This document shows, in pieces, positions 52,226 to 60,888 of a stretch of DNA of 64,000 nt. The number at the start of each line of letters is the position of its first letter. The stretch's first letter is position 1. The notes under the pieces were generated by a model that was given only the letters and a program-made list of their open reading frames with translations, was not told the DNA's origin and ran no database searches. Made by a program: the position numbers and the translations under genes. The DNA lies in the NCBI RefSeq assembly GCF_013408295.1, contig NZ_JACBYQ010000001.1, positions 1,240,001 through 1,304,000 on the forward strand. Direction: 5' to 3'. The stretch is from Psychromicrobium silvestre. Its GTDB lineage: Bacteria; Actinomycetota; Actinomycetes; Actinomycetales; Micrococcaceae.

Positions 52226-52981
52226 ATGACAAACATCCTCAGCACTCGCAATCTGCATAAGAGCTATGGCAATAGCCCGGCACTGGCCGGAGTTGACCTC
52301 GATCTGCGCGCCGGTGAGTCGGTCGCCATTATGGGCGCATCTGGCTCGGGCAAGACCACTTTGCTGCACTGCCTGGCCGGGATCATCACCCCAGACGCCG
52401 GGACCGTCGGCTTCGCCGGGCCGTCCGGACCGCAGACCATCTCCGCAATGAATGAAAGCGAGCGCTCCCGGCTGCGCCGCGAATGCTTTGGCTTTGTCTT
52501 TCAGCAAGGCCTCTTGCTGCCCGAACTGACCGCGCTAGAGAACGTTGCACTTGCCCTTATGCTGGGCGGAACCTCCCGAACTCAGGCCGAAATCTACGCT
52601 GCTCAATGGCTGTCCAGTCTGGGCTTGGCTGGCCTGGAGCAGCGGCGGATCGGCGAGCTTTCCGGCGGTCAGGCGCAACGAGTGGCGATTGCCCGCGCGC
52701 AGGTCACCGGGGCCGGAGTGATCTTCGCCGACGAACCAACGGGGGCACTGGATTCCAAAACCTCGGCAGAGGTAATGGATGCGCTGCTGGACAGCACAGT
52801 GGGCCGGGGCAAGACCCTGGTCCTGGTCACCCACGACGCCGCGGTGGCGGGTCGGTGTGCCAGGTTAGTTGAGCTGCGTGATGGCCGGATCGTTCGGGAT
52901 AGCGCACCGCTGGCTGCCCAGTTATTGCCAGCCCAGTTATTGCCGGCCCAGCCGCTGGATTCCGTCCAGCTGAGCCGATGA
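52226..52981 (+). CDS. ABC transporter ATPase
   Basis: 251 residues from the ATG at 52226. Walker A GASGSGKTT (about 38-46), Q-loop FVFQQGLLLPELTA, signature LSGGQAQRVAIARA, Walker B VIFADEPTGALD, and the switch His in VLVTHDA. Lol/MacB-like group that drives FtsX-type permeases. The last 20 residues carry three near copies of QLLPAQ. Its stop overlaps the permease start by four bases. Substrate: possibly an antibiotic peptide or lipid (inference). Confidence 0.93.
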   Translation: MTNILSTRNLHKSYGNSPALAGVDLDLRAGESVAIMGASGSGKTTLLHCLAGIITPDAGTVGFAGPSGPQTISAMNESERSRLRRECFGFVFQQGLLLPELTALENVALALMLGGTSRTQAEIYAAQWLSSLGLAGLEQRRIGELSGGQAQRVAIARAQVTGAGVIFADEPTGALDSKTSAEVMDALLDSTVGRGKTLVLVTHDAAVAGRCARLVELRDGRIVRDSAPLAAQLLPAQLLPAQPLDSVQLSR

Positions 52982-54405
52982 CCGGCACGGCAAGTCCGAT
53001 GAGCGCCGAGTCAAGTTCGATGAGCGGCACGGCAAATCCGGAGCTGAGCCGCCGAAGCGGTGCCGTCCGCACCGTGATCCGGCTTAGTCTGCTCACCGCT
53101 CGCGGCGGGGCCAGCCGGAGCACCCTGGTGCTGCCCGTGGTCGCCTTCGCCTTGACCACGGCTTTGCTGCTGATTGTGCTGGCGGGTGCCCTTTCGTTCT
53201 TCCGCTGGCAGGACAGCATGGCCGGGATCTATCAGTGTCTGGCCGCTATTGCGGTGGCACTGCTCGCGGTGCCTTTGCTCGCCCTTGGCGGTTCGGCGGC
53301 CCGGCTATCGGCCCGCCGCCGGGACGATAAGCTCTCTACGCTACGGCTTTTGGGTGCCACCCCGGCCACTGTGGGGGCGATGACGGTGCTGGAATCGAGC
53401 GTGCTCGCGGTTGCCGGGGCGATCATCGGGGTGCTGGGTTACCTGGTGCTGATTCCCTTGGTCGGCTTGATTCCTTTCCGCGGCGAAGCTCTCGGGGCTG
53501 GGGCGTTATGGCTTCATCCCGTGGTGATTGCCGCCGTCGTGCTTGGAGTGGGTTTACTCTCCGTTTGCAGCGCCGCGATCGGCCTGCGCCGGGTGAATAT
53601 CTCGCCTTTGGGCGTGCGGACCCGGCAGAACCCTCCGAAGGTGGCGGTGATTCGGATCGTGATCGGCATTGTTGTGGTGGTGGCGGTGTATCTGGCGATG
53701 TCTGCGCTGCCCGCGGCCGGTAGCGCAATGGGCATTGCGGCGGTGTTTCTGATCGGTTTCGGTGGCACGATTGCGGTGCTCAACCTGATGGGCCCGGCGG
53801 TGATCCGGCTGCTGGCCCGTGGTCAGTGGAAGCGGGCGCGCACTCCGGTGGCACTATTGGCCAGCCGTAACATTCTTGAGTCGCCAAAGGCAGCTTGGCG
53901 TCAGGTCTCCGGGGTGGCTATGACGAGTTTTATGGCTGTTTTTGGTGGACTCGGTCTGGCTTTGGTGGATACGGCAGGCGGAAGCAGTGCCGGAGTCAGC
54001 GGATCGGATGCTCACCTATACGCGGATATGCGCACCGGGGTAATGATCACCCTAGTGATTTCCTTCCTCATGGTGGCCTGTTCGGTGGGCGTCAATCAGG
54101 CTTCAAACATTCTGGACCGCGCCGAATTGCTGGTCAGCTTGGATCGACTCGGAGCTCCGCGCCAGGTACTGGAGGCTGCTCGTAGCCGCGCCGTGATGTC
54201 CCCGCTGCGGATCATTTCCTTTGGTTCGGCATTACTGGCGGGCATTGTGGTGTTCCCGTTGACCGCGCTTTCGCTGCTCATGAATCCGCTCACCCTAGTT
54301 ACCGTGCTGGCCACTCTTTTAGGCGGCGTCCTGTTGGTTTGGCTGAGTTTGAAAGCCACCACGCCCATCGTTTCCACGGTGCTGGCTAATCCGGAGAGAT
54401 TCTAA
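52978..54405 (+). CDS. FtsX-like ABC permease
   Basis: 475 residues with about ten membrane segments. FtsX-like pattern at both ends (RDDKLSTLRLLGATPATVGAMTVLESSVLAVAG near the middle N-half, and the repeated ...LGAPRQVLEAARSRAVMSPLRI). The N-terminus before the first helix is Ser-rich and low in complexity (two copies of SSMSGTA-like). Partner of the preceding ATPase; together a macB/lolCDE-like extrusion or immunity transporter. A two-way hairpin terminator follows. Confidence 0.85.
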   Translation: MTGTASPMSAESSSMSGTANPELSRRSGAVRTVIRLSLLTARGGASRSTLVLPVVAFALTTALLLIVLAGALSFFRWQDSMAGIYQCLAAIAVALLAVPLLALGGSAARLSARRRDDKLSTLRLLGATPATVGAMTVLESSVLAVAGAIIGVLGYLVLIPLVGLIPFRGEALGAGALWLHPVVIAAVVLGVGLLSVCSAAIGLRRVNISPLGVRTRQNPPKVAVIRIVIGIVVVVAVYLAMSALPAAGSAMGIAAVFLIGFGGTIAVLNLMGPAVIRLLARGQWKRARTPVALLASRNILESPKAAWRQVSGVAMTSFMAVFGGLGLALVDTAGGSSAGVSGSDAHLYADMRTGVMITLVISFLMVACSVGVNQASNILDRAELLVSLDRLGAPRQVLEAARSRAVMSPLRIISFGSALLAGIVVFPLTALSLLMNPLTLVTVLATLLGGVLLVWLSLKATTPIVSTVLANPERF

Positions 54406-54421
54406 GAGTTATAAGAGTTAA

Positions 54422-54458
54422 ACGACGGCACCCCAGGCTGAGGCCTGGGTGCCGTCGT
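54422..54458. terminator. bidirectional hairpin terminator
   Basis: ACGACGGCACCC-AGGC pairs with GCCTGGGTGCCGTCGT, with one bulged C and a four-base loop. It lies between the convergent permease and HtrA-like genes, the place for a two-way terminator. Confidence 0.85.
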
Positions 54459-54473
54459 CCCCCGACGAAAGAC

Positions 54474-56087
54474 TTACTCCGATGCCGTCCCGAGGGTGAC
54501 ATCGACGGACTGTGATTTACCGCCCCGCAGGAAGGTCACCTTGACGGTAGCGCCGGCGGCTTGCTCGCGGACCGCGGCGGTGAGTGAAGACCCATCGTCA
54601 ATGACTCGGCTGCCGAGATTGGTGATCACATCGCCCACCTTGAGGCCAGCCTTCTGTGCCGGTGAACCATCGGTCACCTGAGCCACAGCCGCGCCGACCG
54701 AGAAGGAACTGGACTGCTGGGAAGAAGAGGAACTTCCGGCTGCCTGCGGCTGCACACTGACTCCGAGCTGGCCGTGTGAAGCCTTGCCGGTGGAGATCAG
54801 TTCTTGAGCAATTCGTTTGGCGGTATTGATCGGGATGGAGAAGCCAACCCCGATGTTGCCGCTGGCGCTGGAGTCACTCGAACTGGAGCTAGTACCCGCA
54901 ATGGCCACGTTGACGCCAATCACCTGACCGGAGGAGTTCACCAGAGCTCCGCCGGAGTTACCGGGGTTAATGGCGGCGTCGGTCTGGATCACGTTCAGGT
55001 TGACGGTTCCTTGGGCGGTGGTGGTCGGCGTCGAGCCGTCCGGCGGAGCGAAGTTGAAGCCACCGTTACTCCCGGTATCTCCCTGAGAGGAGTCGCTTTG
55101 CTGCTGCGGCGCCGCGGAAGAGGCCACCGAGATGGTCCGGTTAGCGGTGGAGACAATGCCGTCCGTCACCGTGCCGCTCAAGCCGAGCGGTGCGCCGATT
55201 GCGATAGCGGTATCACCGACGTTGACCTTCGAGGAATCCCCCAGATCGGCGGCTTGTAGATTTGGCGCATCGATTTTGATCACGGCCAGGTCGTTGAGCG
55301 GATCGGTTCCCACCACCTTGGCGCTGAAGACCCGTCCGTCATTGAGTTTGACCTGAATAGTTGGGTTCGCTGCCTGACCGTCCAAGGTGACCACGTGGGT
55401 ATTGGTCAGAATGTTGCCATTGGTGTCCAGGATGATGCCCGAGCCGGTGCCCGCTGAACTCCCCGAGGTTACCCCAATGGTCACCACCGAGGGCGAAGCC
55501 TTGGCCGCAGCGGCGGTGATCGCATTCACCGAATCGGTGTTGTTCACGATCACCGGCGAATTCTGGCTCTGCTGTACCGAGGAAGAGTTAGAGCTGTTGT
55601 TCAGCAGGCCTGTGGTGCCGAGCGAGGCACCGGCTCCGATGAGCGCGGCCACCACCATACCAGCGACGACGACGCCCGTACCGAACCGTCGTTTGCCCGC
55701 CTTAGCGGGGGCTGCTTGGCCGGGTAGCGGGGTCGGGGTGCCGAAGGCACTGTTCTCAAAGGTATTGGGCTGCCCGTAGTGCGGAGCCGGAGCGCTGGCG
55801 TACTGTCCATAGCGCGGCTGAGCCGGCTGCTCGGCAGTAGTAGCGGGCTGAGCAGTAGCTGCCTCCGTAACCGGGGTGGGGGTAGTGGGGACCGGCGAGG
55901 TCGAAGCCTGCTGGATCGGCTGCGTTGCTTCGGCCTGGACTTGCTCGGTGACCGCTTCTTGCGCCGTTGCCTGACCGCCGTCGTCCTGCTTCCACCAATC
56001 CTGCTGCCGAGTGCTGGGAGCAGGATCAGTAGTGGGGTTCTGAGAGTTCTGAGGTTCGGGTGTTACGCCCTGAGGTTGCTCTGACAT
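54474..56087 (-). CDS. HtrA/DegP-like serine protease (S1C) with PDZ domain
   Basis: 537 residues. Cytoplasmic Pro/Gln/Thr-rich head (1-125), one membrane helix (about 135-160, FGTGVVVAGMVVAALIGAG), a trypsin-like domain and a C-terminal PDZ (about 440-530, SPAQKAGLKVGDVITNLGSRVI). Catalytic triad: His in ILTNTHVVTLDG, Asp in DPLNDLAVIKID, Ser in NPGNSGGALVN. Degrades or refolds damaged proteins outside the membrane. An Asn/Ser-rich insert (SDSSQGDTGSNGG) lies before the Ser motif. AGGA six bases before the ATG. Confidence 0.93.
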   Translation of the reverse strand: MSEQPQGVTPEPQNSQNPTTDPAPSTRQQDWWKQDDGGQATAQEAVTEQVQAEATQPIQQASTSPVPTTPTPVTEAATAQPATTAEQPAQPRYGQYASAPAPHYGQPNTFENSAFGTPTPLPGQAAPAKAGKRRFGTGVVVAGMVVAALIGAGASLGTTGLLNNSSNSSSVQQSQNSPVIVNNTDSVNAITAAAAKASPSVVTIGVTSGSSAGTGSGIILDTNGNILTNTHVVTLDGQAANPTIQVKLNDGRVFSAKVVGTDPLNDLAVIKIDAPNLQAADLGDSSKVNVGDTAIAIGAPLGLSGTVTDGIVSTANRTISVASSAAPQQQSDSSQGDTGSNGGFNFAPPDGSTPTTTAQGTVNLNVIQTDAAINPGNSGGALVNSSGQVIGVNVAIAGTSSSSSDSSASGNIGVGFSIPINTAKRIAQELISTGKASHGQLGVSVQPQAAGSSSSSQQSSSFSVGAAVAQVTDGSPAQKAGLKVGDVITNLGSRVIDDGSSLTAAVREQAAGATVKVTFLRGGKSQSVDVTLGTASE

Positions 56088-56394
56088 GGTTTCCTGCTTC
56101 TTCCTTGTTGATCTTGACTACCACTATGGGCAAAGCAGTTAAGCCATTTTGGTGTGTTCGCTGGAGGATGCCTGTGAGAAAACTGACCGTCCGTCCAAAA
56201 CACAGGTTCGCACTCCATTCTGGCCTTTTTGCATAGCATTCTCATAGCCAGTCACATCGGGAAGCCAGGTTTCGCCAACAGCATAGCTCTGACGTTGGAC
56301 TGCCCCCAGGTACACCCATAGGATGGAAAAAAGCGTTGACAGTGGGGTACGCAGGCTTTTCGGCAGAGCAACCCCGCACTGAAGAAGGATGTCC
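56088..56394. other. divergent promoter region of htrA-like and TPM genes
   Basis: 307 bases without a gene between two divergent starts. Seen: TTGACA at about 56335 (within GCGTTGACAGTGGGG) on the plus strand without a convincing -10 partner at 17 bases, and on the minus strand nothing that stands out. No repeat or hairpin of note. Confidence 0.4.
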
Positions 56395-58512
56395 ATGCGT
56401 TCACGTTTCGCCCTTTTCGGCAAGATTCTCACCGCCGTGGGCCTTAGCGCCATGCTTGTCCTGCCCGCGGCTACGGCTACGGCTCAAGCTGCCACCGTCC
56501 CGGTGGAATCACCGGTGACCATTCCAGCCGGACAGAACATCGTGGACGATGCCGGTGTGCTGGGCAGCAGAAAATCCGATGTACAGACCGCCATCACCAA
56601 ATTGCTCAACGATAAGAAGTACAACTTCTACGTTGTGACGGTAAAGACTTTCGAGAATCCGACGGCAGCCACCGATTGGGCCGTCCAAGTCGCTAAGAAC
56701 AAGGGCATGGGCAACTTCGATCTGGTGCTGGCAATCGCCACCGATCAAGGTCGCTTCAGCCTGCAGAAGGCGATCAATAGCAAGATCACCAATGCTCAAC
56801 GAGACAGCATTGTCCAGAACGCCATCACTCCCAATCTTGCTAATGGCAAGAAGGACTACGCCCAAGCCGCCATTGATGCCGCAGCAGCCATTGGCGATGC
56901 GGCCGGCGGAGGCAGTGGTACCGTCCCCAACCCCACCGGAGGAATAGTGGGCACCGTGATTTTCATCGTCCTGATCGTAGCGGCAGTTACAGCTCTCTTG
57001 ATCTTCCGCCGCCGTAAGAAGCAGAAGGCGCTGCAAGATACCGCTAGCGGCATTGGCCCGGGCGGCGAGCAGCTGGATCCGATGGCCGGGACCAGTGTTG
57101 CGGAGCTCAAATCCCGTGCAGGTTCGCTGTTGATAGCGGCCGACGACGCCATTAAGTCGAGCGAGCAGGAGATCAGTTTCGCTCAGGCAGCCTACGGCGA
57201 TGAAGCGGTCAAGCCCTTCCAGGCCGCACTGGCCGAAGCGAAAAATCACCTGAACGAGTCTTTCAAGCTACAGCAGCAGCTTGACGATGAGATCCCGGAC
57301 ACCGTTGAGCAACAGCGCTCCTGGTACGGGGAGATCATCCGTCGCTCCGAGGACGCAAATAAGGCCCTGGCTGAGCAGAAGCAGAGCTTCGATTCGTTGC
57401 GTGAGTTGGAGAAGAACGCTCCGCAGGCGCTAGCAACTATCAGCTCCGGAGCTCAGGAAGCTCATGCCGCCCTCGCCGGTGCCCAGACCACCCTGGCCGA
57501 GTTGCAGAATCGCTACGCCGATTCGGCTACCTCAACCATCCAGGACAATATCGCCCAGGCTCAACAGCGGCTGGCCTTTGTAGACACCGCCACTCAGACG
57601 GCGTCTCAGAAGCTCAGCAGCCAGGACACAGCAGGCGCTGCGGTAGCGGTGCGTGCCGCCGAAGAGTCACTGCATCAAGCGAAGCTTTTAGAGGATGCCA
57701 TTGCGAAGGTAGCCACCGATCTACAGGCTGCCGCGGCTAAACTCCCGGCAGCACTGAGCGAAGCACAGAATGACTTAGCTCAGGCTAAGGCCATGGTGGC
57801 CGCTGGTCAGCAGAACCCGGCGGCTAGCGGCCAGGTTGCCGCAGTTGAGGCGGTGCTCAGCCAGGTACAGGGTCAGCTGAACGCTCCGAAGACCGACCCC
57901 GGCGCCCTATTGCAACAGGTTGAGACGGCGCACAGCAATCTGGACCAGCTGCTCACCGGCATTCGGGATCAGCAGCAGCAAGCGCAGCGGGCTCAGTCTG
58001 CCTTGCAGCAGGCGATCTCCAGTGCGCAGGCTCAGATTTCCTCTGCCCAGGACTACATCGCGGCTCGTCGTGGCGGCGTTGGTGCCGAAGCCCGAACCCG
58101 GATCGCTGAGGCTCAGCGAAACCTGGATTACGCGCTGTCCATTCAGAGCAGCGATCCCGTGAGTGCGTTGAGCTACGCCAATCAGGCGATCGCGCTGGCG
58201 CAGCAGGCCGCACAATATGCACAGTCCGATGTCAGTGGCTTCGGCTACGCCGATTCCGGCTATGGTCGGGGCGGTTATGGTGGCGGCGGAGGCGGTGGCG
58301 GCTTCAGCGGTGGTTTCGGCGGAGCGATTCTCGGCGGAATCCTGGGCGGCATGCTCTCCGGTGGTGGCCACAATAACTCCAACTGGGGCGGTGGCGGCTT
58401 CGGCGGCTGGAGCGATGGCGGCGGAGGTGGCGGTGGCGGCTTCGATTTCGGTGGCGGCGGAGATGGCGGTGGCTTCGGCGGCGGCGATTCCGGCGGCGAC
58501 GGAAGCTTCTAG
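56395..58512 (+). CDS. TPM-domain membrane protein with Gly-rich C-terminus
   Basis: 705 residues from the ATG at 56395, which has AGAAGG at proper distance (the ATG at 56389 is too near it). Signal peptide (LSAMLVLPAATATAQAA), a TPM/YgcG domain (about 45-175, VDDAGVLGSRKSDVQ...), one membrane helix (about 183-203), then a long coiled coil of about 380 residues full of Ala, Gln and Glu, and a tail of about 100 residues of Gly with Ser and Phe (RGGYGGGGGGGGF...). Directly followed by a PspA gene; the pair probably serves membrane-stress response (inference from PspA). Confidence 0.88.
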   Translation: MRSRFALFGKILTAVGLSAMLVLPAATATAQAATVPVESPVTIPAGQNIVDDAGVLGSRKSDVQTAITKLLNDKKYNFYVVTVKTFENPTAATDWAVQVAKNKGMGNFDLVLAIATDQGRFSLQKAINSKITNAQRDSIVQNAITPNLANGKKDYAQAAIDAAAAIGDAAGGGSGTVPNPTGGIVGTVIFIVLIVAAVTALLIFRRRKKQKALQDTASGIGPGGEQLDPMAGTSVAELKSRAGSLLIAADDAIKSSEQEISFAQAAYGDEAVKPFQAALAEAKNHLNESFKLQQQLDDEIPDTVEQQRSWYGEIIRRSEDANKALAEQKQSFDSLRELEKNAPQALATISSGAQEAHAALAGAQTTLAELQNRYADSATSTIQDNIAQAQQRLAFVDTATQTASQKLSSQDTAGAAVAVRAAEESLHQAKLLEDAIAKVATDLQAAAAKLPAALSEAQNDLAQAKAMVAAGQQNPAASGQVAAVEAVLSQVQGQLNAPKTDPGALLQQVETAHSNLDQLLTGIRDQQQQAQRAQSALQQAISSAQAQISSAQDYIAARRGGVGAEARTRIAEAQRNLDYALSIQSSDPVSALSYANQAIALAQQAAQYAQSDVSGFGYADSGYGRGGYGGGGGGGGFSGGFGGAILGGILGGMLSGGGHNNSNWGGGGFGGWSDGGGGGGGGFDFGGGGDGGGFGGGDSGGDGSF

Positions 58513-58657
58513 CCTCGTTCCCTGATCTTGGTTTAAGCAATCCTGTTCGCAGGTCTAGCCAAGTGACCAGAACTTTGACAATCTACCTACAGAACAACCC
58601 ATCTCACCCGGGATGGGCCAGATCTACCAAACACAAAGCAGGACGAAAGGTATCACG

Positions 58658-59470
58658 ATGGTAAAGCAGTCTATCTTTGGCCGCATCGGGCAGCTAGCAA
58701 GGGCCAATATCAACGCGCTGCTTGATCAGGCCGAAGATCCGCAGAAGATGCTCGATCAAATGGTTCGTGACTACACCAACAACATCGCCGAGGCGGAGTC
58801 TGCGGTGGCGCAGACCATCGGCAACCTGCGGATGTTGCAGGACGACTACAACGAAGACGTCAAGAACGCTCAGGACTGGGGTAATAAGGCCCTGGCTGCA
58901 AGCCGTAAGGCCGACGAATTCCGTGGCTCCGGCAACGCTGCCGATGCGCAGAAGTTCGACGATCTGGCCAAGGTCGCCCTGCAGCGCCAGATCTCTTCCG
59001 AGAACGAGGCTAAGAGCGCCGAGCCGAACATTCAGTCCCAGGAAGCCGTTGTTGAGCAGCTCAAGACCGGCCTGAACCAGATGAAGGGCAAGCTCACCGA
59101 GCTGTCCTCCAAGCGCAATGAGCTGGTGGCCCGTTCCAAGACCGCGGAGGCTCAGACTCAGGTCAATGACGCACTGGGCAGCATCAACATCATGGACCCG
59201 ACCAGCGAGGTTGGCCGCTTCGAGGACAAGATTCGTCGCGAGGAAGCCAAGGTTCGCGGTCAGCAGGAGCTTGCATCCTCCAGCCTGGATGCACAGTTCA
59301 ACAGCCTGGAAGATCTGGGTGAGCAGACCGAAGTGGAAGCCCGCCTGGCTGCTTTGAAGGCTGGTGGCTCCCCCGCCGCTGCCATCAATGCCGCTCCGGC
59401 TACCCCGGCAGCAGCCCCCGCGGCCGCTGCTACCCCGGTGGTCAACGAGGACGATTTCAAGAGCCTCTGA
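58658..59470 (+). CDS. pspA: PspA/IM30 family membrane-stress protein
   Basis: 270 residues from ATG 58658 (GAAAGG upstream). Long coiled coil: SIFGRIGQLARANINALLDQAEDPQKMLDQMVRDY is the conserved N-terminal helix that touches the membrane. ESCRT-III-like polymer that shields damaged membrane. Ala/Pro-rich tail (APATPAAAPAAAATP) ending DDFKSL. Follows the TPM gene and is ended by a strong terminator. Confidence 0.92.
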   Translation: MVKQSIFGRIGQLARANINALLDQAEDPQKMLDQMVRDYTNNIAEAESAVAQTIGNLRMLQDDYNEDVKNAQDWGNKALAASRKADEFRGSGNAADAQKFDDLAKVALQRQISSENEAKSAEPNIQSQEAVVEQLKTGLNQMKGKLTELSSKRNELVARSKTAEAQTQVNDALGSINIMDPTSEVGRFEDKIRREEAKVRGQQELASSSLDAQFNSLEDLGEQTEVEARLAALKAGGSPAAAINAAPATPAAAPAAAATPVVNEDDFKSL

Positions 59471-59491
59471 GTTTTCACCTAAGTTCTAAGC

Positions 59492-59529
59492 CTGAGGGTG
59501 GTTTTCCTTTTTGGGAGAACCACCCTCAG
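59492..59529. terminator. intrinsic terminator after pspA
   Basis: CTGAGGGTGGTTTTCC pairs with GGAGAACCACCCTCAG with one mismatch, followed by TTTTT. A-rich bases on the other side are missing, but it probably also serves the convergent MFS gene, whose stop is four bases away. Confidence 0.9.
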
Positions 59530-59532
59530 TTT

Positions 59533-60780
59533 TTAATGGTGCTGTTGCTGCCCGGTTTGGTTTCCCGGGGCGATGTTTCGGAAATACCAGGTGATGAGTG
59601 CTGCCAGCCCAATCGCGGCGGTCGCCAGCCAGGCGGCAGCGGACCAGCCCCAGTAGCTCACCACGGCGCCCCCGATTCCGGTTCCCAGGCTGCCGCCAAT
59701 GAAGTAGATCACCAGGTAGGCACTGTTGAAGCGGGCTGCTCGGCCTGGGTCTATGGCTAGTACCCGACTTTGGTTCGCTACCTGCGCGGAGAAGAGGCCG
59801 ACGTCGAAAATCGCCAGCAAGCCCAAGGTCACCGGAGGCAGTTCTAACGTCCACGCCAGGACCAGGGCGCAGAGCCCGGCAAGACCCAGTCCGCTGAGAA
59901 TGACCGGGACCGAACCGAAACGGTCTGCCAGTGAACCGGCGACACGAGTTGCCAAAATACCCAGCAGCCCGGCGAGTGCGTAGAGCCCGATTACCGAGGG
60001 TGGGAAATTGAGCGGAGGAAGCGCTAGCGCGATGGAAACACTGACCCAGATCAGGCTGAAGGCAAAGAACCAAAGCGCGCCGGAAATAGTAGCCACCCGG
60101 AGCAGCCGATGCTTCTTGAGCAGTTTCGGAAGCGAGTGAAGGCTCTCTCGATAGCTGCCCGGGGTGATGGGGGTATTCTTCGGCAAGCCGAAGTAGGTCA
60201 GGACTCCGACCAGCAAGCAGGCTAGCCCGAAGGTGAGCAGCATGTTCCGCCAACCCAGCCAGTCGGCCAGCGCGCCACCCACCATCCGTCCGATCAGTAT
60301 CCCGGCCGATATCCCGGCGGTCACGGTACCCAGGGCCTTTCCCCGGCTCTCCGGTGCGGCAAGTTTCCCGGCCAGCGTACTCATTTGCGCTCCGGCGCTG
60401 GCGCAGGCTCCCACACAGAAGAGCGCGAAGCCGAAGAGCAGTACGTTTGCTGCTATCGAGGCCAGCAGCAAGGTGAGACCGAGCGTGGCGAGCTGGCCAG
60501 AGATGAGGTACTTTGCCGGTACTTGATCGATCAACGGAACCAGCAGGGCAAGCCCGGTAAGGTAGCCGACAATGGCTGAACCCGTCGCCGCACTGAGCGT
60601 CGGAAGCGAGGAATGTAGTTCCTGCGCAAGCTGCGCCAATTCGGGCTGCAACAGGTAGCTCGTTGACGTTGCCACGGCCGCTGAGATCGCCAGCAGCGCT
60701 ATTACTAGGCTGCTTAGTCTGGGGTGTGCGGTTTCGGGGTGTGCGGTTTCGGGGTGTGTGGAGTTGAGGGTCGATTCCAT
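59533..60780 (-). CDS. MFS transporter (YnfM-like)
   Basis: 415 residues from ATG 60780. About 12 membrane segments. Loop after helix 2 (IDQVPAKYLISG) replaces the usual GxxxDRxGR, and RFGSVPVILSGLGLAGL marks the second half's loop. Looks like the inner-membrane DHA12/YnfM-like efflux group. An in-frame 15-base tandem repeat codes for HPETAHPETAHP at the N-terminus. Substrate unknown. Convergent to pspA. Confidence 0.85.
   Translation of the reverse strand: MESTLNSTHPETAHPETAHPRLSSLVIALLAISAAVATSTSYLLQPELAQLAQELHSSLPTLSAATGSAIVGYLTGLALLVPLIDQVPAKYLISGQLATLGLTLLLASIAANVLLFGFALFCVGACASAGAQMSTLAGKLAAPESRGKALGTVTAGISAGILIGRMVGGALADWLGWRNMLLTFGLACLLVGVLTYFGLPKNTPITPGSYRESLHSLPKLLKKHRLLRVATISGALWFFAFSLIWVSVSIALALPPLNFPPSVIGLYALAGLLGILATRVAGSLADRFGSVPVILSGLGLAGLCALVLAWTLELPPVTLGLLAIFDVGLFSAQVANQSRVLAIDPGRAARFNSAYLVIYFIGGSLGTGIGGAVVSYWGWSAAAWLATAAIGLAALITWYFRNIAPGNQTGQQQHH
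60721..60750. repeat. 15-base tandem repeat in the MFS N-terminus
   Basis: GGGGTGTGCGGTTTC appears twice in a row (60721-60735, 60736-60750), followed by a partial third unit. Read on the coding strand it gives ETAHP twice, keeping the frame. Confidence 0.8.
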
Positions 60781-60888
60781 GACTCTCAAGTTATTTCGAG
60801 TGTCTGGATATTGCTGGCGGTTTTGGGACAACACCAATCGCGAGATTCGTCCAAAACCCTAAAGACCGGCTCACTCACTCAACAGTTA

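Noticed and set aside
59486-60253. 255-codon open frame on the minus strand
   Set aside because: Covers the MFS transporter gene in another frame, is rich in Arg, Pro and Gly as expected of an off-frame reading, and shows no domain.
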